Counted from the first letter of the stretch, positions 12,401-27,400 are shown. The stretch: DNA of 60,000 bases from Tubiluchus corallicola (GCA_030141605.1 JAQGDQ010000045.1:250001-310000); one strand, 5' to 3'. The notes: a model not told the origin generated them from the sequence alone. Numbers and translations are program-made.

Positions 12401-15400
12401 TTATGTTCAGGAGAAGTTACTGGACCAACAGAAAAATTACTTATTCAAACTGCAAGAGTAGCTTGTTAATCATGAATTCCATCTACTAAAACTGAATGTG
12501 TCGTATATTATCCAGACCTGTTAATTTAGTCGCCCTGGTGATTTCACCGGTTGTGCGTAAATAGCAAATAAAAAGTATCTAGTAGTACCAATAGCTGATA
12601 TGTTTGCCGTTTTAGTGGGCAAATGTTAATCTAGTGAAAATGTAAGCACATAGTGTAGCTGATGTGATTACCATAACTGATTATTTTGCACATTTTATTT
12701 TGTTTGTGGAAAACTTTGGAGTCACTCTTATTATAAATTATGGTTAAACAGAATGCATAGGTGGTAATATTTACCTGTTTTATTCTAGGCATGCACACTT
12801 GCCAGGCGAACTGCAGAGTCTTTCCTGAAGTATGTACACCGAAGTTTGCACAATACCGGTCAAGATGCTACCAAAATGAGAGGGCCGGAACAGAAAGTGC
12901 AAGGTTTAATGTCTCACTGTGTTTGTTTTGTTGTTGTTTGATGTATGTGTTGTTACAATTATGAGATGAATCTTGGGTGTTAGCAGATTCTTAGCATCTC
13001 AAAATAGCATAGTTATGGTTAGGTAGCCACTAGCTAGAGATAGATAATAATCAGGGGGCTGATTCACAAAACTTCTTATGAACGTTTTGTTCGTAAGGTA
13101 ATTCATAATAGCATTCTTAGACTTGTGATGGAATTCACAAAGGTTTTGAAACTTAAGAAGGTTACTAAATGCGATCGTAACTTTACAAAAACAAAAAAAT
13201 TCTATGAAAATTCTTACATACATGTTGTTGAATCCGGCCCCAGATATGTACAATTGCCCATTCTTTATGGGTCTCCATGTGCATAAGCGGATGTCAGTAT
13301 GGTAAGTTGCTTTAAATGTTCTGAACGTACTGTGACTCATATAATATAATTACGACTAAAATTTTGTCTTAAAAAATGTGAGCATTAGCTGACCCTGTTT
13401 ATAAATTAATCTTATCTTTCACTCTAACGAATTTCACTTTGTATAGTTATTGATATTTAGAAAGAATGCTGTTATGTTGAAAGAAGGTTTAGTTAAATAG
13501 TGTTTGGTTAAATAGTGTTTCGGCTTGACGAGAACTTAAGCACATAAAAAAGCTTGGATGTTTTGTTTTAAAATAATTTTGATGTTTATATGAGTGAATT
13601 TATATATTGTAGCCACTTTAGACTGGTTGCTTGAACAAGAAAATAAGGTCTTGGAAAATTGGACAACAAAGAAGAAGAAATTGGACCAATGCCAACAATT
13701 TGTCTTGTTTGAAAGAAGTGCTAAACAGGTTTGTAGCTGTTTGGCTAATAAATAGCCATTTACACCAGATCTGCAGCATTGGTTTTTAGAAACTACCTTG
13801 AAAAAGCTCGTGGATTTTTATTGATCAATTGGACATTTCACATTATTCTAGTGCATGAATTCTGAGAAAATGACTGTCAAAGGCACACAAAAGGACTGAA
13901 ACATTTGAAATTTATATTGTTTTTGTTAGCAGGTTAATGCATAGAACTTAACAATTATCAAACCCGAGTTTGTCGTTTATTATGTATACAGGTTCCTATG
14001 TACGGTATGAAAGCTACTAATAACTTGTTTACAAACCCATTTTAGTTACATTTATATGAAATCACTCATCAAACCATTGCTGCTTGTATTCATTCAACGT
14101 ATTGATTATGGATGCCTTTGCGTAGACATGCAATACAGTGTCGTTGATTACTACTCTAAATGAGATTACAGCTCTTAATTATTCCCAAATAAGTCTCACA
14201 AATACAGACACAGCTCGTTGTAGTCGCTCAATTTCTCCGTAATAGATTCGGAGACATGTATTACTGACCGCCTAGAATTGGCTCGACGGATTATTACCGA
14301 GGTCCATTTCCAGAGTTAAAGTGAAAGCTTTATTACTTACAGTGACGACTGGAAGGGTAGCTGTTATCATGTGTGTTCAAAGTTTTCCTTTATATATGTT
14401 CTATATTAAATCAGTTTCAAGTTACTGCTCCAGTATAACAATTTTTTCCACTAAAAAACTGACATTATAGAAATAAAATATTTTTCTCATTTAAGGGCTT
14501 TATATTGGCCGGCATCAGTTTTGAATAAAAAAGAATGATCTTAACAATGATAAAGTGATAATGGTGATCAGGAGCGTGCTGATATTCATTGAACAACACA
14601 AGAAAATATGCTTCTACAACTTAGAATCTTAAAAGAGAAAGCAAATTAATAAGTAGGAGTACATATGTAAAATTATTTAATGAATTAAATGACTCACTGG
14701 CAGAATAACACACTTAAGTTACCCCATTTTCGTTTTTTTATCTATTGTTTTGATTGTTTCAGGCTTTGGAATGGATTCATGAAACAGGCGAAGGTTACCT
14801 GTCTACTCATACAGCTCCGGGAGAAAGTAGAGAAGAAAACGAAGAACTCCTGAAGGAACATGCCGAGTTCAAAAATGCAGCCAAGGTAGTTTACGTTAAT
14901 TTGCTTTACCATTAATACAATGAGATATAAAACGTCTGTACACAAATAGCTCAACATGGAAAAATAGAGCTTGTGAAAGGTTTGATATCTTTGTTTATAA
15001 TACAAATATGTGTTGCTCTTGCTGGCAGTTGGTGCACTGTCATTATTACCTAAATATTTTTTTGCCGCATCATTTAATTACTTTAGTTTCTTTGTGAATA
15101 TCTTTGTAATGCATTTTGGCTTCTATGGCATTTTTTTGGCAAACAGGAAACAAAAGATAAAGTAAAACTGCTGATTCAATTAGCTGATAATTTGGTGGAG
15201 AAGGGGCATGCACATGCCTCCAGTATTAAATCTTGGGTGGCTGCTGTAGACAAACGATACAAAGATTTCGCCTCTCGGATGGATAAGTACCGGTACAAAT
15301 TAGAGGAGCAACTAGGTTACCCACAAGTTGATAAAGATGAGGTATGAACACTCGGTACTTTTTAATTTATTCAAATTTATGTATCTATTCATGTTTTACA

Positions 15401-18400
15401 TGTATTATCATTGTCCCGTGTCTGTGTTTTCTTTATTTGATAATAGCAAGCAAAGAATTCACTGCTAAAGATTGCTGGAGTATGATTTTTATTTGACTAC
15501 ACTATCCTTGGTAAGTAAAAGTGATTTTATAACAGAAATTTTCATTTTTAGTCTAATCACTATTTGCTACCCTCTGGAACAAGTGACACATCTGACCTAC
15601 ACTCTAATCGTGATAGTGACCCATCCATAGAAGCAAAACTTAAGGAAGCAAGTAAAGAACTGACTGAAGAAAAGAGAAAGTCTGCACGAAGGAAAGAATT
15701 CATTATGGCAGAATTGTTGTCAACAGAGCGTGCATATGTACGGGATCTAGATCAGTGTATAAAGGTATCCTTAGGCTACTGATTTGTATACCTTAAATAT
15801 TTTAACGATACTGATCTTTTTACTAAAATGCTCCATAAATTTAATTGAATTTCACTATTTACATGTATGAACAGTGCAATATGCTACCTTGTTGCAGTAA
15901 CAGCATTAATTGTTTTTATTGCTTTTTGTTGTGTCCCCAAGTTGTACAGACAACAAAGCTGTGTGATTTAGCAGTGTGAAGTGAAATTTTGGTTGTTGAT
16001 GCATTGTAATTTATGGCATTTTAGGCAGAGTTACTTCTTGCCACTCCTTTTTTGTGAATTCCTTTTTGTAGATAAACAGGTATCAACAGCTATTATCACA
16101 TTTTATTGCAAAAGTTTTTGGGCGTTATGTAGTTTGTTGTAATGTTGTATGTGACATGTAATAATAACTCTGTTGTTGTTGCTATCTGGAAATTTCTGTG
16201 TCCGAAATTGCAGAATGTGCAATTAATGTCCAACATACAATATTAAAAAAACCGCATCTTATAAATAAAGGAGATGCAAAAGGTTAAGCACTATTCTTAC
16301 GTGTGTGTGTGTGTGTGTGTGCGTGCGTGCGTGCGTGAGTGTCACCTGATGTTATACAGACGTAGTTTGCTAATATGCAGTTTTTTATCATTTAGTTTTA
16401 TCTAAAAGAAATGAGGACTGCTAGCGAAATACCAGCAGGAATCAAAGGCAAAGAACAAGTTTTGTTTGGAAATATCGAACAAATCTACAAGTTCCATAAC
16501 AGGTTTGCCACATTACATTTGTGTTTGCGAATGCCATTGTTTAGGAACCTCTGTAGCATGACCTCAAAATCAGTTTTCCAGTAGATGCTTTTAGCAATTT
16601 GTTATTTATAAAAATATTGTTTTTTCATCTTTATTAAACCTTACCGTGTAGCTTTTTCCACGTGCATTCCAAACATTTGTTGTTTTTAGATATCATTAAA
16701 ATGTCTAAATAAATATGGTGGTTATAATTATGAGATGATTTGTCTGGTTGGTGTCCATGAAGTGTAATAATGGAAAATTATAAAAAAAATCATTGTGTAT
16801 TAATGTTTTCAAAGCCACATTATATTAGGCCTCGAAAATGATATTAAATTGGATTTGCATGTGCTCACTTTTTATATTTTATTATTTACTAACTATGGAG
16901 AAATTTAGGGCAAATTAAGGATTTAAGTGTACATAAGGCTATCAACAAGTGTACATAAGGCTATCAACAAACAAAGGGCTAAAATGTATAGGCTGTACAC
17001 AACTATACCTCAGTTGTGCTATACTGCTGAAGCTTAGTCACACGGAATGTTTCAAGCCAAAACTGTATCATCTTGGTTAAATATTAGGTTAAAATAAAAT
17101 ATCAAACTCATGCACAGATCAAACTGCCATCATACTTCTCAGAAACTATTAAAAATGTTGTGAAGCTGTTCTTCAGTTTTCTGTATAAGACTTAAGCAAA
17201 GATTTTCTCTTTACACATGACAAATGGAAATTATTTTGTTTGTCATTCTTTTTCGCCTGGGTTAAACATAAGGTGATTTGCTGTTCATCATTGGAGGCTA
17301 CCTGTGATGATAATGTGGAACAACGAAATCTGAAACAACGAAAAAATATGCTGTACATAGTGTTTACATGTGTCTAAATAATATGTGCCAAAAATACCTT
17401 GTGTGACGTGTTCAAATTACTTATGTGTCCCATATAGTGACAGTGATCAAGTTTCCTTTGTGGCCAAGACTACTTGTGTCCAATTGTTTTGTGGCAAAGC
17501 ATCCTATGTTCAAAATTTGTGAGTCTATAGTGTGAAATATTATGTGTACAATATAGGCTTATTTAGTGACTCAAGTGTCTACTAGCAATGCACAAAAAAG
17601 TTGAACAAATATACTTGTCTTTAGCATGTTATCCTGTTACTAATTAACATTATCCCTGTCTAATTGGTCATCAATCTCAGGCCTCCAAGATTGGACTCCA
17701 AGGCCTATCAGAATTTAGGTCTTAAGGCTACAGTCTTATTGGCCTAATAGCTAATCTACCCCTGAGAAATTTGATACCTGGGTTGTTTCTGTAGAATGCA
17801 ATTAACATTTAGTAAATATTGTAGCCAGTGACATTGTAGATATGTGAGAGATCAAATTTAATACTTCAATCCTGTGAGTGACAAAAACTTGAAAATACAT
17901 GGTTTTTTGGTGGATAAAGAAAGTGCTGCAACTAGAAGGTGCTTAGGGCACTGATATACCCTAGGATGAGCAAGAGAGTGTTAAATTAAATAACGAAAGA
18001 AATCTCAAATGTCTTTAAAATAGCCTCAGGTTTTTTCAAGAATTACAGTAACGAAGCAGAAAAGTGCAACGTTAATTTTCAGCTGCTTGATTCTAGTGCT
18101 GACTGAAGCTTTCGACAGTTTGCATGAATATAAGCAAAACCCCAAAGAAGAGTATGGCATTTTCAGCATTGTCTTTGTGCCTACATTCAACTTTGTGACT
18201 GAATACTGAACCAATAACCACTACATGAAAACATCATACTTTGCAGGAAGCATTCACATATTGTCAATCTCAAGTACAGTCATAATGTAGATGCACTATA
18301 GCTTAGATGGTATGTGTGTTTTTCCAATTATTTTTTAGTATTTTCCTGCGTGAGTTGGAAAAGTACGAATCTTTGCCGGAAGACGTCGGCCATTGTTTTG

Positions 18401-21400
18401 TCACTTGGGCAGAAAAGTTTCAGATGTATGTAACCTACTGCCGAAATAAACCAGATTCCAACTCGTTACTTGTGCAGCATGGAGGAACATTTTTTGATGT
18501 AAGAAAAATTTTCCTTGTATTATATTTTTAAGGTGGTTCAAAGCTTTCACAGCATATGTTTTATACGTAAGAAATAACGAAATCAACAGTAGTTGTAACA
18601 AAGCAGATAAAAAATTTATTTAGATTATATAGAAATATTAAAAAGTGCCTTAAAGTAGTTTAGTGTTACAAAAGGTATTTTGCATGGAATACTATCGTTG
18701 TTGTCAGCAGCATCATAATCATCATATTCATAACCATCGTCTATCTGCATCGTCGTTGTCTTCATTTTGTCGTGTAAAATTTATGATGAGTAAGTAATAA
18801 TTCATTTGCATGTAATCATGCATAATTCATCCTGCATGTACATAAACTCAACATGGTCACTTAAATCTTATAAAGCTTTGCATCATTATATTTTGCAAAG
18901 CACTAGTTTATCAGTATAGTAGTATAACATAGTAAAATGTATAGTATCAGACACAGTACACAGAATCATGAGATAGAAATTTCGTTCTAACAATTTCTGC
19001 TAGTTGATGGTTTGATCGTTAAATTTTACCGTTTTATTTTTGTTGCAGTCAATACAAGGACGATACAACTTGTCGTTATCTCTTGCTGCATATCTGATTA
19101 AACCGGTTCAGAGAATAACAAAATATCAGCTACTTTTGAAGGACTTGCTCAGCTGCTGTGAAGAAGGCAAGGGTGAGATCAAGGTAAAGTTTTTTTATTA
19201 AGGGAAATGTATTATCTTTTTAATTTGTAAGTGTTAATGAAGGTAATGAAGTTGCTCAGATCTATATGTGAGTTTGCAAATACAGAGTATAGAAATTTTT
19301 ATTATTCTTAAGAGATAAAATCTCTAAATTTTTAAGTGTTTTAACACTTTTATAATGTAATTGCATTAGAAAAGGTCCTGTAGTAGTGTCATACGAAAGT
19401 CTTCTTTTAGCTTGCACTTGCTAATCATAGAAGTGTAATGTGAAGATTGGCAATGGAATTCCAGGGAAAATTGCGTTGTGATTATGTTTAATTACTGTTG
19501 GTGGTCGAAGTTAAGAATGGCTTCGAGGCTGGTAAGTTAATCATTGGGTGAACTGCTTAGATTCTGCTCTGAGCAATGGACTGTTTCATTTCTTATGCTG
19601 ATCTGGCTGCCTCTCACACTACAGAGAGGATATACACACATTGGAATGTGGCAAGATACCTCTGCCAGTTAAGTGGTTATCTTTGGGGATAGCCTTGATA
19701 ATGTCCTGGTCTCCTTTCAACCATCTAATTTAAGTAGGACTGGCCATTGAATGCTGGATTCTGGCTTACAGGATTCCGAATTATAAAAAAATTAAGAATT
19801 AGTCAGCAATATTAATATATTAATTTACACTGTTTCCCCATGTTTATGACACCTTGTGTTATTTTGTTGCAATAAATAAAGGAGTATCTAATCCTGCTGT
19901 TCAGTATCACATCAAATTTGATTTTCATGTATTGTAAATTTTACTTCTCATTTTTATAGGATGGCCTTGAAGTTATGTTGAATGTACCAAAGAAGGCAAA
20001 TGATGCCATGCATTTGAGTATGCTTGATGGGTATGAGGTAAGTAGGTTAATACTGCCAGGAAGTCACACACCATTTTAGAGTGCAATGAGTTGATGCTCT
20101 ATAAATAACTTTGAAAATCGCACAGTCTAGACAGCATAACATAGTTACTATTACTTACAAACATTGTGACTAATATTGTGCTGAAGATTACAAAATTTCT
20201 ATTTTCAGGAGACGCTAGAGGCACTGGGAGAAGTTATATTACAGGATAACTTCACTGTCTGGGATCCTAAGCAGCTGATCAGGAAAGGAAGAGACCGACA
20301 TTTGTTTCTCTTTGAAATGTGCCTCCTGTTTGCTAAGGAAGTGAAAGATAGTAATGGCAAATCAAAATATATTCACAAGAGCCGGCTAATGGTAAGTTAT
20401 TTGCCGGAGGTTATGTGTGTGATTTTAGTGCTGGTGGGTATGTCTGCAATTTTGCGATTACCAATACCTTAACAGTGTTAACACAACTCAGTTTACAATC
20501 TCATTCCATATATTAGAAAATTTAAATATAGGACCTGTTTTATTGCTTATGGTGTTGTTACTACCATTGCAATTATTTATTCTTACATTGCTGATGGTGT
20601 TTAAATAATGTCGCATTAAGAAATTTCGTTAAATTGAGGTAAAAGTGGAAGCAATGTTCCTAAACTAGGAGCTTGAAATGGGACATCTAGCTTACGAATG
20701 TCTCTAATTTGTCCTTAGCTTATGAGCATCTCTAATCTGTCCTAGCTGGGAAAGAACATTTGAAGTGCTTGTTGCTGCTCCCATTTTATATCTTATAAAG
20801 TAAAAGAAGCATTGTAGTGGACAGATTAGATTATCAATTCTAATGTCGCCATTAACATGGTCAATTATAAAATTTGTTTTCATTTAATTAAAAAGAAAGT
20901 TTTCGTTTGGGAACTGAACTTGAGTTCTTCTGAGCTGTATAATTATAAGTGGCCAGAGTTACCAAAGATATTTAACAATGAGTGAATTACTGAAAGGCCA
21001 AATACTAAGTTATGAAATCAGGTAGTGAGAAAGCCTTTAGAGCAGTATATTGTATATGCATTTTGAAACTAGTTTAATGACATTGATTTAGAGGTAGACA
21101 TTTAGAGGTGATCATAACTATTAATTGATAAATGGGCCTTGCTGCCGATGCTTAAACTTCTTGTCACTACAGTATACACGAATAGTTTGATGCAGTGTTA
21201 CATCTGTGCTAGTTGGACGATATAACTGTACTGTGTACCACTTGCATGTTGACAGGCATAGTTTAAACAGATGCCGGCATATCTCACTGTTGTGATCCGA
21301 TGATGTTAATGTTATCCAACCTACATTTTGTTTTTGTTTTTTTAAGACATCAGAGATTGGGATAACAGAGCATGTGGAAGGTGACGAATGCAAGTTTGCC

Positions 21401-24400
21401 TTATGGACAGGTCGCACACCTCTTCCTGATTACAGAATAGTATTCAAAGCTTCGTCTCTTGAGACAAAGCAGACCTGGGTGAAGAAGCTGCGTGAGTTGA
21501 TACAGGAACGAATGCAGTTTAATCTCACGGCCGGTATGTTATCCACAATTGTGCTTTTGACAGATTATACAGACAGCAATTGACTTAACACGACTTATGA
21601 GACTTATGACTTGTCAACTTGTCAACAACGACTACTGCTCACATCTGTATATGCGGATGGTATTTTATATAGAAGTGGTATGGCCTTATTATTTAGGTCT
21701 GACTTACGTCCAAATCACCTTACCGCAGATCAGTCTAAAGATTTGGAACCAAATATTGTCAGAAGACGAATGGCTGTCATGCCAGAAATGTCGTGTTGTA
21801 AAGTTAAGCATGTTAAGAACTTTCCTTGTGTGACCAAGCATGGTAGCCAAACCTACGCCATGGTAGACAAACCTACGCCGTGGTAGCCAAACCCACACTA
21901 TGGTAGACAAACTCACACTATGGCACACAAATCTACATGATGGAAGCCAAACCCACACTATGGTAGACCAACCCGCATTCAACTATGTGGGAACTACAGT
22001 TCATTGGCTGCTTGATCTACTAGCATGTTTGCAAGACTATTTCTTGCAGACATTACTGTAAAAGAATGCCAGCATGTCATAACTGATCGCTAACGCTTTT
22101 CCTGGTGAAATCATTATTTTTTGGGGTCATCTTTGCTCTGTTTGTCCATTCATGGGTTACAATACAATCTGTCTGTCAACAATAAGATATATTGGTTTCA
22201 AATCCAAATCGGAAAGCAATTTATTGCATGGTATTTTCAGAATTTTTTTTGAAATTTGAGAGAAAATTGAGTAATAGGTATGCTGTATGTAATTTTGTTT
22301 TGTCTGCATTGGCTCAAACAAGCAATGCCACTCAGTAAACTGGCAATTAAATTAAGAATTGATAATTCCTTCGTAATGCCATCACGAAGTGTGTAGTGTT
22401 GCTGTTGAAATAAATAATTTATAATAAAAGGCTTAGTTGACTAGGACTAACAGGAGGCATTTAAATGTAGCAATATTTAATATTATGTAATGTCTAAGTA
22501 AAACTGTTTTAATCATTTGGAAAATCACGTGAATGTGGTAATTTTTAAGTTAGTTTGCGAATTTATTGAGGAGAATTCTGATAAACAGTGCTTTGGACAT
22601 GCATAGCACAAGTCATAAATTTGTATCTACAGACAGTTAGTACCTTGGAGTTTTTCAGAAGCTTTTTTTTCAGCTTTGAATGATACGGCCGTGACCATGC
22701 CAAAAACATCTCCTGCCAAAACTGTAAAGTCAGTCAGTAATCGATCGAGCCGTGACTTGGAAAATGATAACGGTGAGACGCTGATGAACATGTCTGTTGA
22801 CCATCAAGAGAGGGCCTCAATTACCTCAGGTACATCCTATGCGTCTACAATATCTGATACAGACAAGGTAAGCTGTTGTTATATTATAGTCATTTTAATT
22901 CAGCTTCTTATCAATATGGTGTACGAAAAATACTTTTATCCTCAACTTTCACAAGTATGTGGGCCAAAGTTGACTATTGTGTTGATAGTTGGTTCAGTGT
23001 TTAGTGTAAGCAAGTTGAAAGCTGTATGCTATCTGCTTTTAGGGGACAGTACTGTTGCAATTCATGCTATATGCTAAGATTTCAGAAAGAATCAGTGTAA
23101 AGTTTGCTGTACTTTTTGTAGCAAATGTTTGTAATGGAGTTTTAGTACGCATTAGTTTACACTGTGTGAATGAGCAGCTGCTAGCAATGATGACTCGCTC
23201 TGGCTAAGAGCATTAAATCATCAACTACCGCGAAACTGCACAATTTAAATCAGTAATTTGTTGCTGCCAAAGTGTTAAGCTTCCCGGATTGTGTACAAGC
23301 TAAGCCGAATACAATCGATTTTTCGCTGGGAGTTTCTGTAACGGCTCGAAGGCTTTTGATCATTAGACTCAAAGAAATTTGTTATGATTTTTGCTTGAAA
23401 GACTGGTGTTAGGTTAAATTGAGAGGTTTGAAATTATTCTTGTGATACCTTTGACGTAAATTGTAATTATAGTTTTTGGCTTCTTTGCTTTTATGTTTGT
23501 ACTGAAGAACAAGAGGTGAAAATTCACATTTTATATAAATTATTGTTTAAAATTAAGAAAACCAGTAGCTTTAAAATATAGAGTTAAATCAGTCAGCTTT
23601 TTTGGTTTTTCAGAAGGAAACTGTGCACTGTGGCATTTTTGGTGTTTAGGTTAAAACTACAATAAACATTTGCCCTGCATAATTTATAGTATGGATTTTG
23701 CATACTTTAGCCAAACGCATTAGTTTCTGCTGAAAATACTGCCATGGTTTTAATGCTTTTTAAGGAATTTCCGAAAGCTTTGAAATTTATGGCTGAATTA
23801 AGATGTAGTGGCCGATATAAACGAGTAGAACCTTTCAACGTTTCCACTGAACATTAGCATCATTTCTGTTGTGTAGTTCCAACTAATTGTGTTTTACTGC
23901 TGGTGCATGCAAGCAGTAATCTGATTATGGTAGTTGCAAAATTATCGCTGTGCTTTTGAATTTGATGGCCGTTTTATCAATTCAATTAGAGTTGGACTAA
24001 ATTTAATCTGCAGGGAATTGATTTTTGTGTCTTAGTCATTTTTGCCGGTTTGTTGTGAAAGGATTGATTTGTTTAGCTAATGCCTGCATTAATGATGTCT
24101 GAAATTCGTGCAAATGCCATCTGCTTTCAAGTGTTTGGTGGTAATGAACACTTATTTTCATTGCTTTTAATTCTTGTTGTTGCTGTAGTTTGTTAAAGCA
24201 GTTGACTTGTAAGTTCACAGAGCCAGCTTTAAGTTTACGTAACAGCAGTGATTGGAATTATTTTCTGGTATAGAAGGTCTCTTGATTAAATGAAATAGGT
24301 GGGTCTTACTAGTAATAAATATTCATTTAACATTTCATTGTGTCAACAACCAATTACAATGACCTTCCAAGAACATTTTTCATGTTCTTGAATTGAGCAA

Positions 24401-27400
24401 GTTGTTCCACTAGGTGGATCATTTGTCTCATTTGTAACAAGAGTCTTTAATATCATGGCCAAATGTGCCCTATTCTTTGCTTTCAGAGGAGTAGAAGTGT
24501 TAGTGGACATTGATTGTCTCACAGCTGGAATAAATACTTCTACTACACATTGTCTACAAGGACATGCATTAATTTCATCTCTAAATCACCTTTTGAAAGC
24601 CTTACACACATTTTTCATGAAAGAGGTGGCATTTGTAACTTGGGAATGTATGAAATTGTGTATCCTATTTGTTAGAGTAAAGTGAAGCTGATTTCTGTCC
24701 TTACCAGTTTAACTTGATAAGATTTACATTATTATTAGGTTAATTATTAGTTATTTTAAACTTGCTGGTTTCTGCATTGCTTTACAAACTGTAGATGAAT
24801 GACCTTCTTTTGGACTTTTCTCTTATGGTTGAGCAGAACAGGAGATTTATTATTTTTTATGTTCACATACCATAGCAAATTAGCAGTTCTTCATAATGAA
24901 CATGTTAAGGTAACACTTTTGACCATAAAATTCAGTGTAGTTCCTCGAAGTTCTATTAAATTCTCTATTTGCTTTATAAAAGCAAAAATTTCAAGTTATT
25001 TCATTCACACATAATCTAGGTAAAATTGACTGGTAAAGTTATTAAAATATTTTGCAGAATAATCATCCAAATTACTGTTTTAGTTTAAAATGTGGCCTCA
25101 TGAAGTGAAGTGTGAGCAACTGTGATTAATTGTGATGGCTCACAATGCGAATTCAAAATTAATTCCTAAAGTTTATGCCAGAACTAGATACTTTCTAGAA
25201 GACTGTTAATGAACACTTTAGCTTAGTGTAACATGTTGCAGACAGTTTCCTGTAGCCATTATTTAAGATGACGTGTTAAAGTTTGATAATATTATTCTAA
25301 ACATCACTGTTGCTCCCAAAACGTCGTTGAAATTCAGTAATTAATTAAAACTAAGACTAGACAAGCATTTTTTAAAGTAAATTATTCTTATCTAAGACTT
25401 TTTTAAGCTTTCCCATTGCTACTGCTGATCCGTGCAACAACATTTGTTCGTCTGCTTCTGAATTTACATTTGATGACAGTTGACATTTGTAAGACTGCAT
25501 TAACGATGTCTGAAATTCGTGCAAATGCCATCTGCTTTCAAATTTTATGATTCTAAATGAAGTTTTTATACAATATAATCATGTTAATGCGCCCATCAAA
25601 GTTCTCAGTAACAGAAAAAGCAGCTGTACATGAAATAGTGGAGTTTCAACCAGCGAAGGTAATACAAGTATTTACATTGCATAGCAACATGAGTATAAAG
25701 AATAATGTTATTATCAAAAGCCTTTACATTTTCATACCTGTAGAGATTGGGCAGCTCAACTTATTAATAAAGAAAGTAGAGAAAAACAAAAATGGGTTAT
25801 ATCTCAGAGTAAAAAATATGGCTACTCCTAAAAGTAAAGATTGCTTACCTTTAAACTAGACAGAAAAGCATATTGCTTGTAAAATAAATGTAAGCTTGTT
25901 TGCAGCTGTGCATTCTTGTAACATCGGGATTTCCACACGAAGCACTTTGATAATGATCCTCAGTGGTGACACTTGTCACCGTTTTTTTTGCCTTTTAACA
26001 ATTTATCACTTTAACTTTTGAGGAAATGGTTAGTAATTATTCAACGTCATCTACTTTAATATTAAAACAACATAATACATGTAGTAGCATTTTTCTCAGC
26101 AAAGAAATTAAACATTTTAATTAATATGAACGATATTTATAAGGTACAAGCTTCTCGATTATTTTGTTTAATACCAGGAAATTAATTTTCACGCTTTTAG
26201 CAGTTAATGCTGATGCCATATTTCTTAGCAAATTATCGGGAAGTTGAGTAATTCGCATCAGGCTGCACAAGACAGTTTTAATCGTGGCTCAAAGTTTGCT
26301 TAACAATTCATTATGAAAACATGTAATTAATTTGATTAGTTAAAGTTTCCACGTGAGCTTGTTAAATACGCATGTAATTAGTTGTTGTGTTTGCGCAAAG
26401 CTGTAGTAATGTGACTGGCGGGCAAGGGAAAAGTCAAGCAGTTATGGTGTGTATGTGTTTAGTGAAGTATTGCGGAGCCTGATCAATAAATGTATGAGTG
26501 ATTGTTGGGATGATTCTTTCTCAGTGATTTGGCTGCTGTACCACCCTGGGCTATTTACCTCATTGAGGAAGAACGTTTAAGACAGCTTTGCCAATTTCAA
26601 AGTTTCACATTAATTATCTATATTAGTTAACTAGGTTTCGGTTCTGCTACAACCACCTACATTAACTAGTTCTTTTGGTAGGTATAAATTTTCTGCATTC
26701 TTTATATATATTTCCTACGAGTAAATACCGATTACTCAAAATTTCTGGCTTTTCTTGCAACAAATGATTCAATATAAGTAAATTGTTGTAGCAGGCAGTA
26801 TTCAGGCAGCCAACAGCAGCCTGGCTTCTGTGCATAACATTTTAGCAGAATAATACTGCAAAGAAGGAACTTTAACATTTATATATGTAATATGTTCATC
26901 ACGAAGGCAGTATTTCAAAATTAATGCTAGGCCTGCATAACGCTCTTTTCTGCATGTTGCAAATATTTAGTACAAAGGCAGGGTAAAAATCACTCAGCTA
27001 TTCAAAATCTGCAGTTAATGTTTTATCAGATAATACTGTGGGGTCAAGATCCTAATGAAAATTCATCAGCTTTTTTATGGTTGCCACAAACACAGAAAAA
27101 AAGATCATTCAGTCATCCACATTGGCTTGACTCTGTCAAATGTTGCTGTATTAAAATAAATATTTAATAAATCTAAAGATTTAATACCCAAGTTTTGTCA
27201 ATGTTTGCAAGAGTAAATTCGGATTAAAATGCACTTCAATTGGTTGAAGTCATCAAATGAATGAAGCATTGTCATAATTTTTAGTGCTATATCCGTCTGC
27301 GCTTCATGATCTTTCGTTTAAACTATATTACTTTTAACATTTATGAATGTGACTTAATTTTACTTTAATGGATTAGCTAATTAACAATTTGCTACAAATT

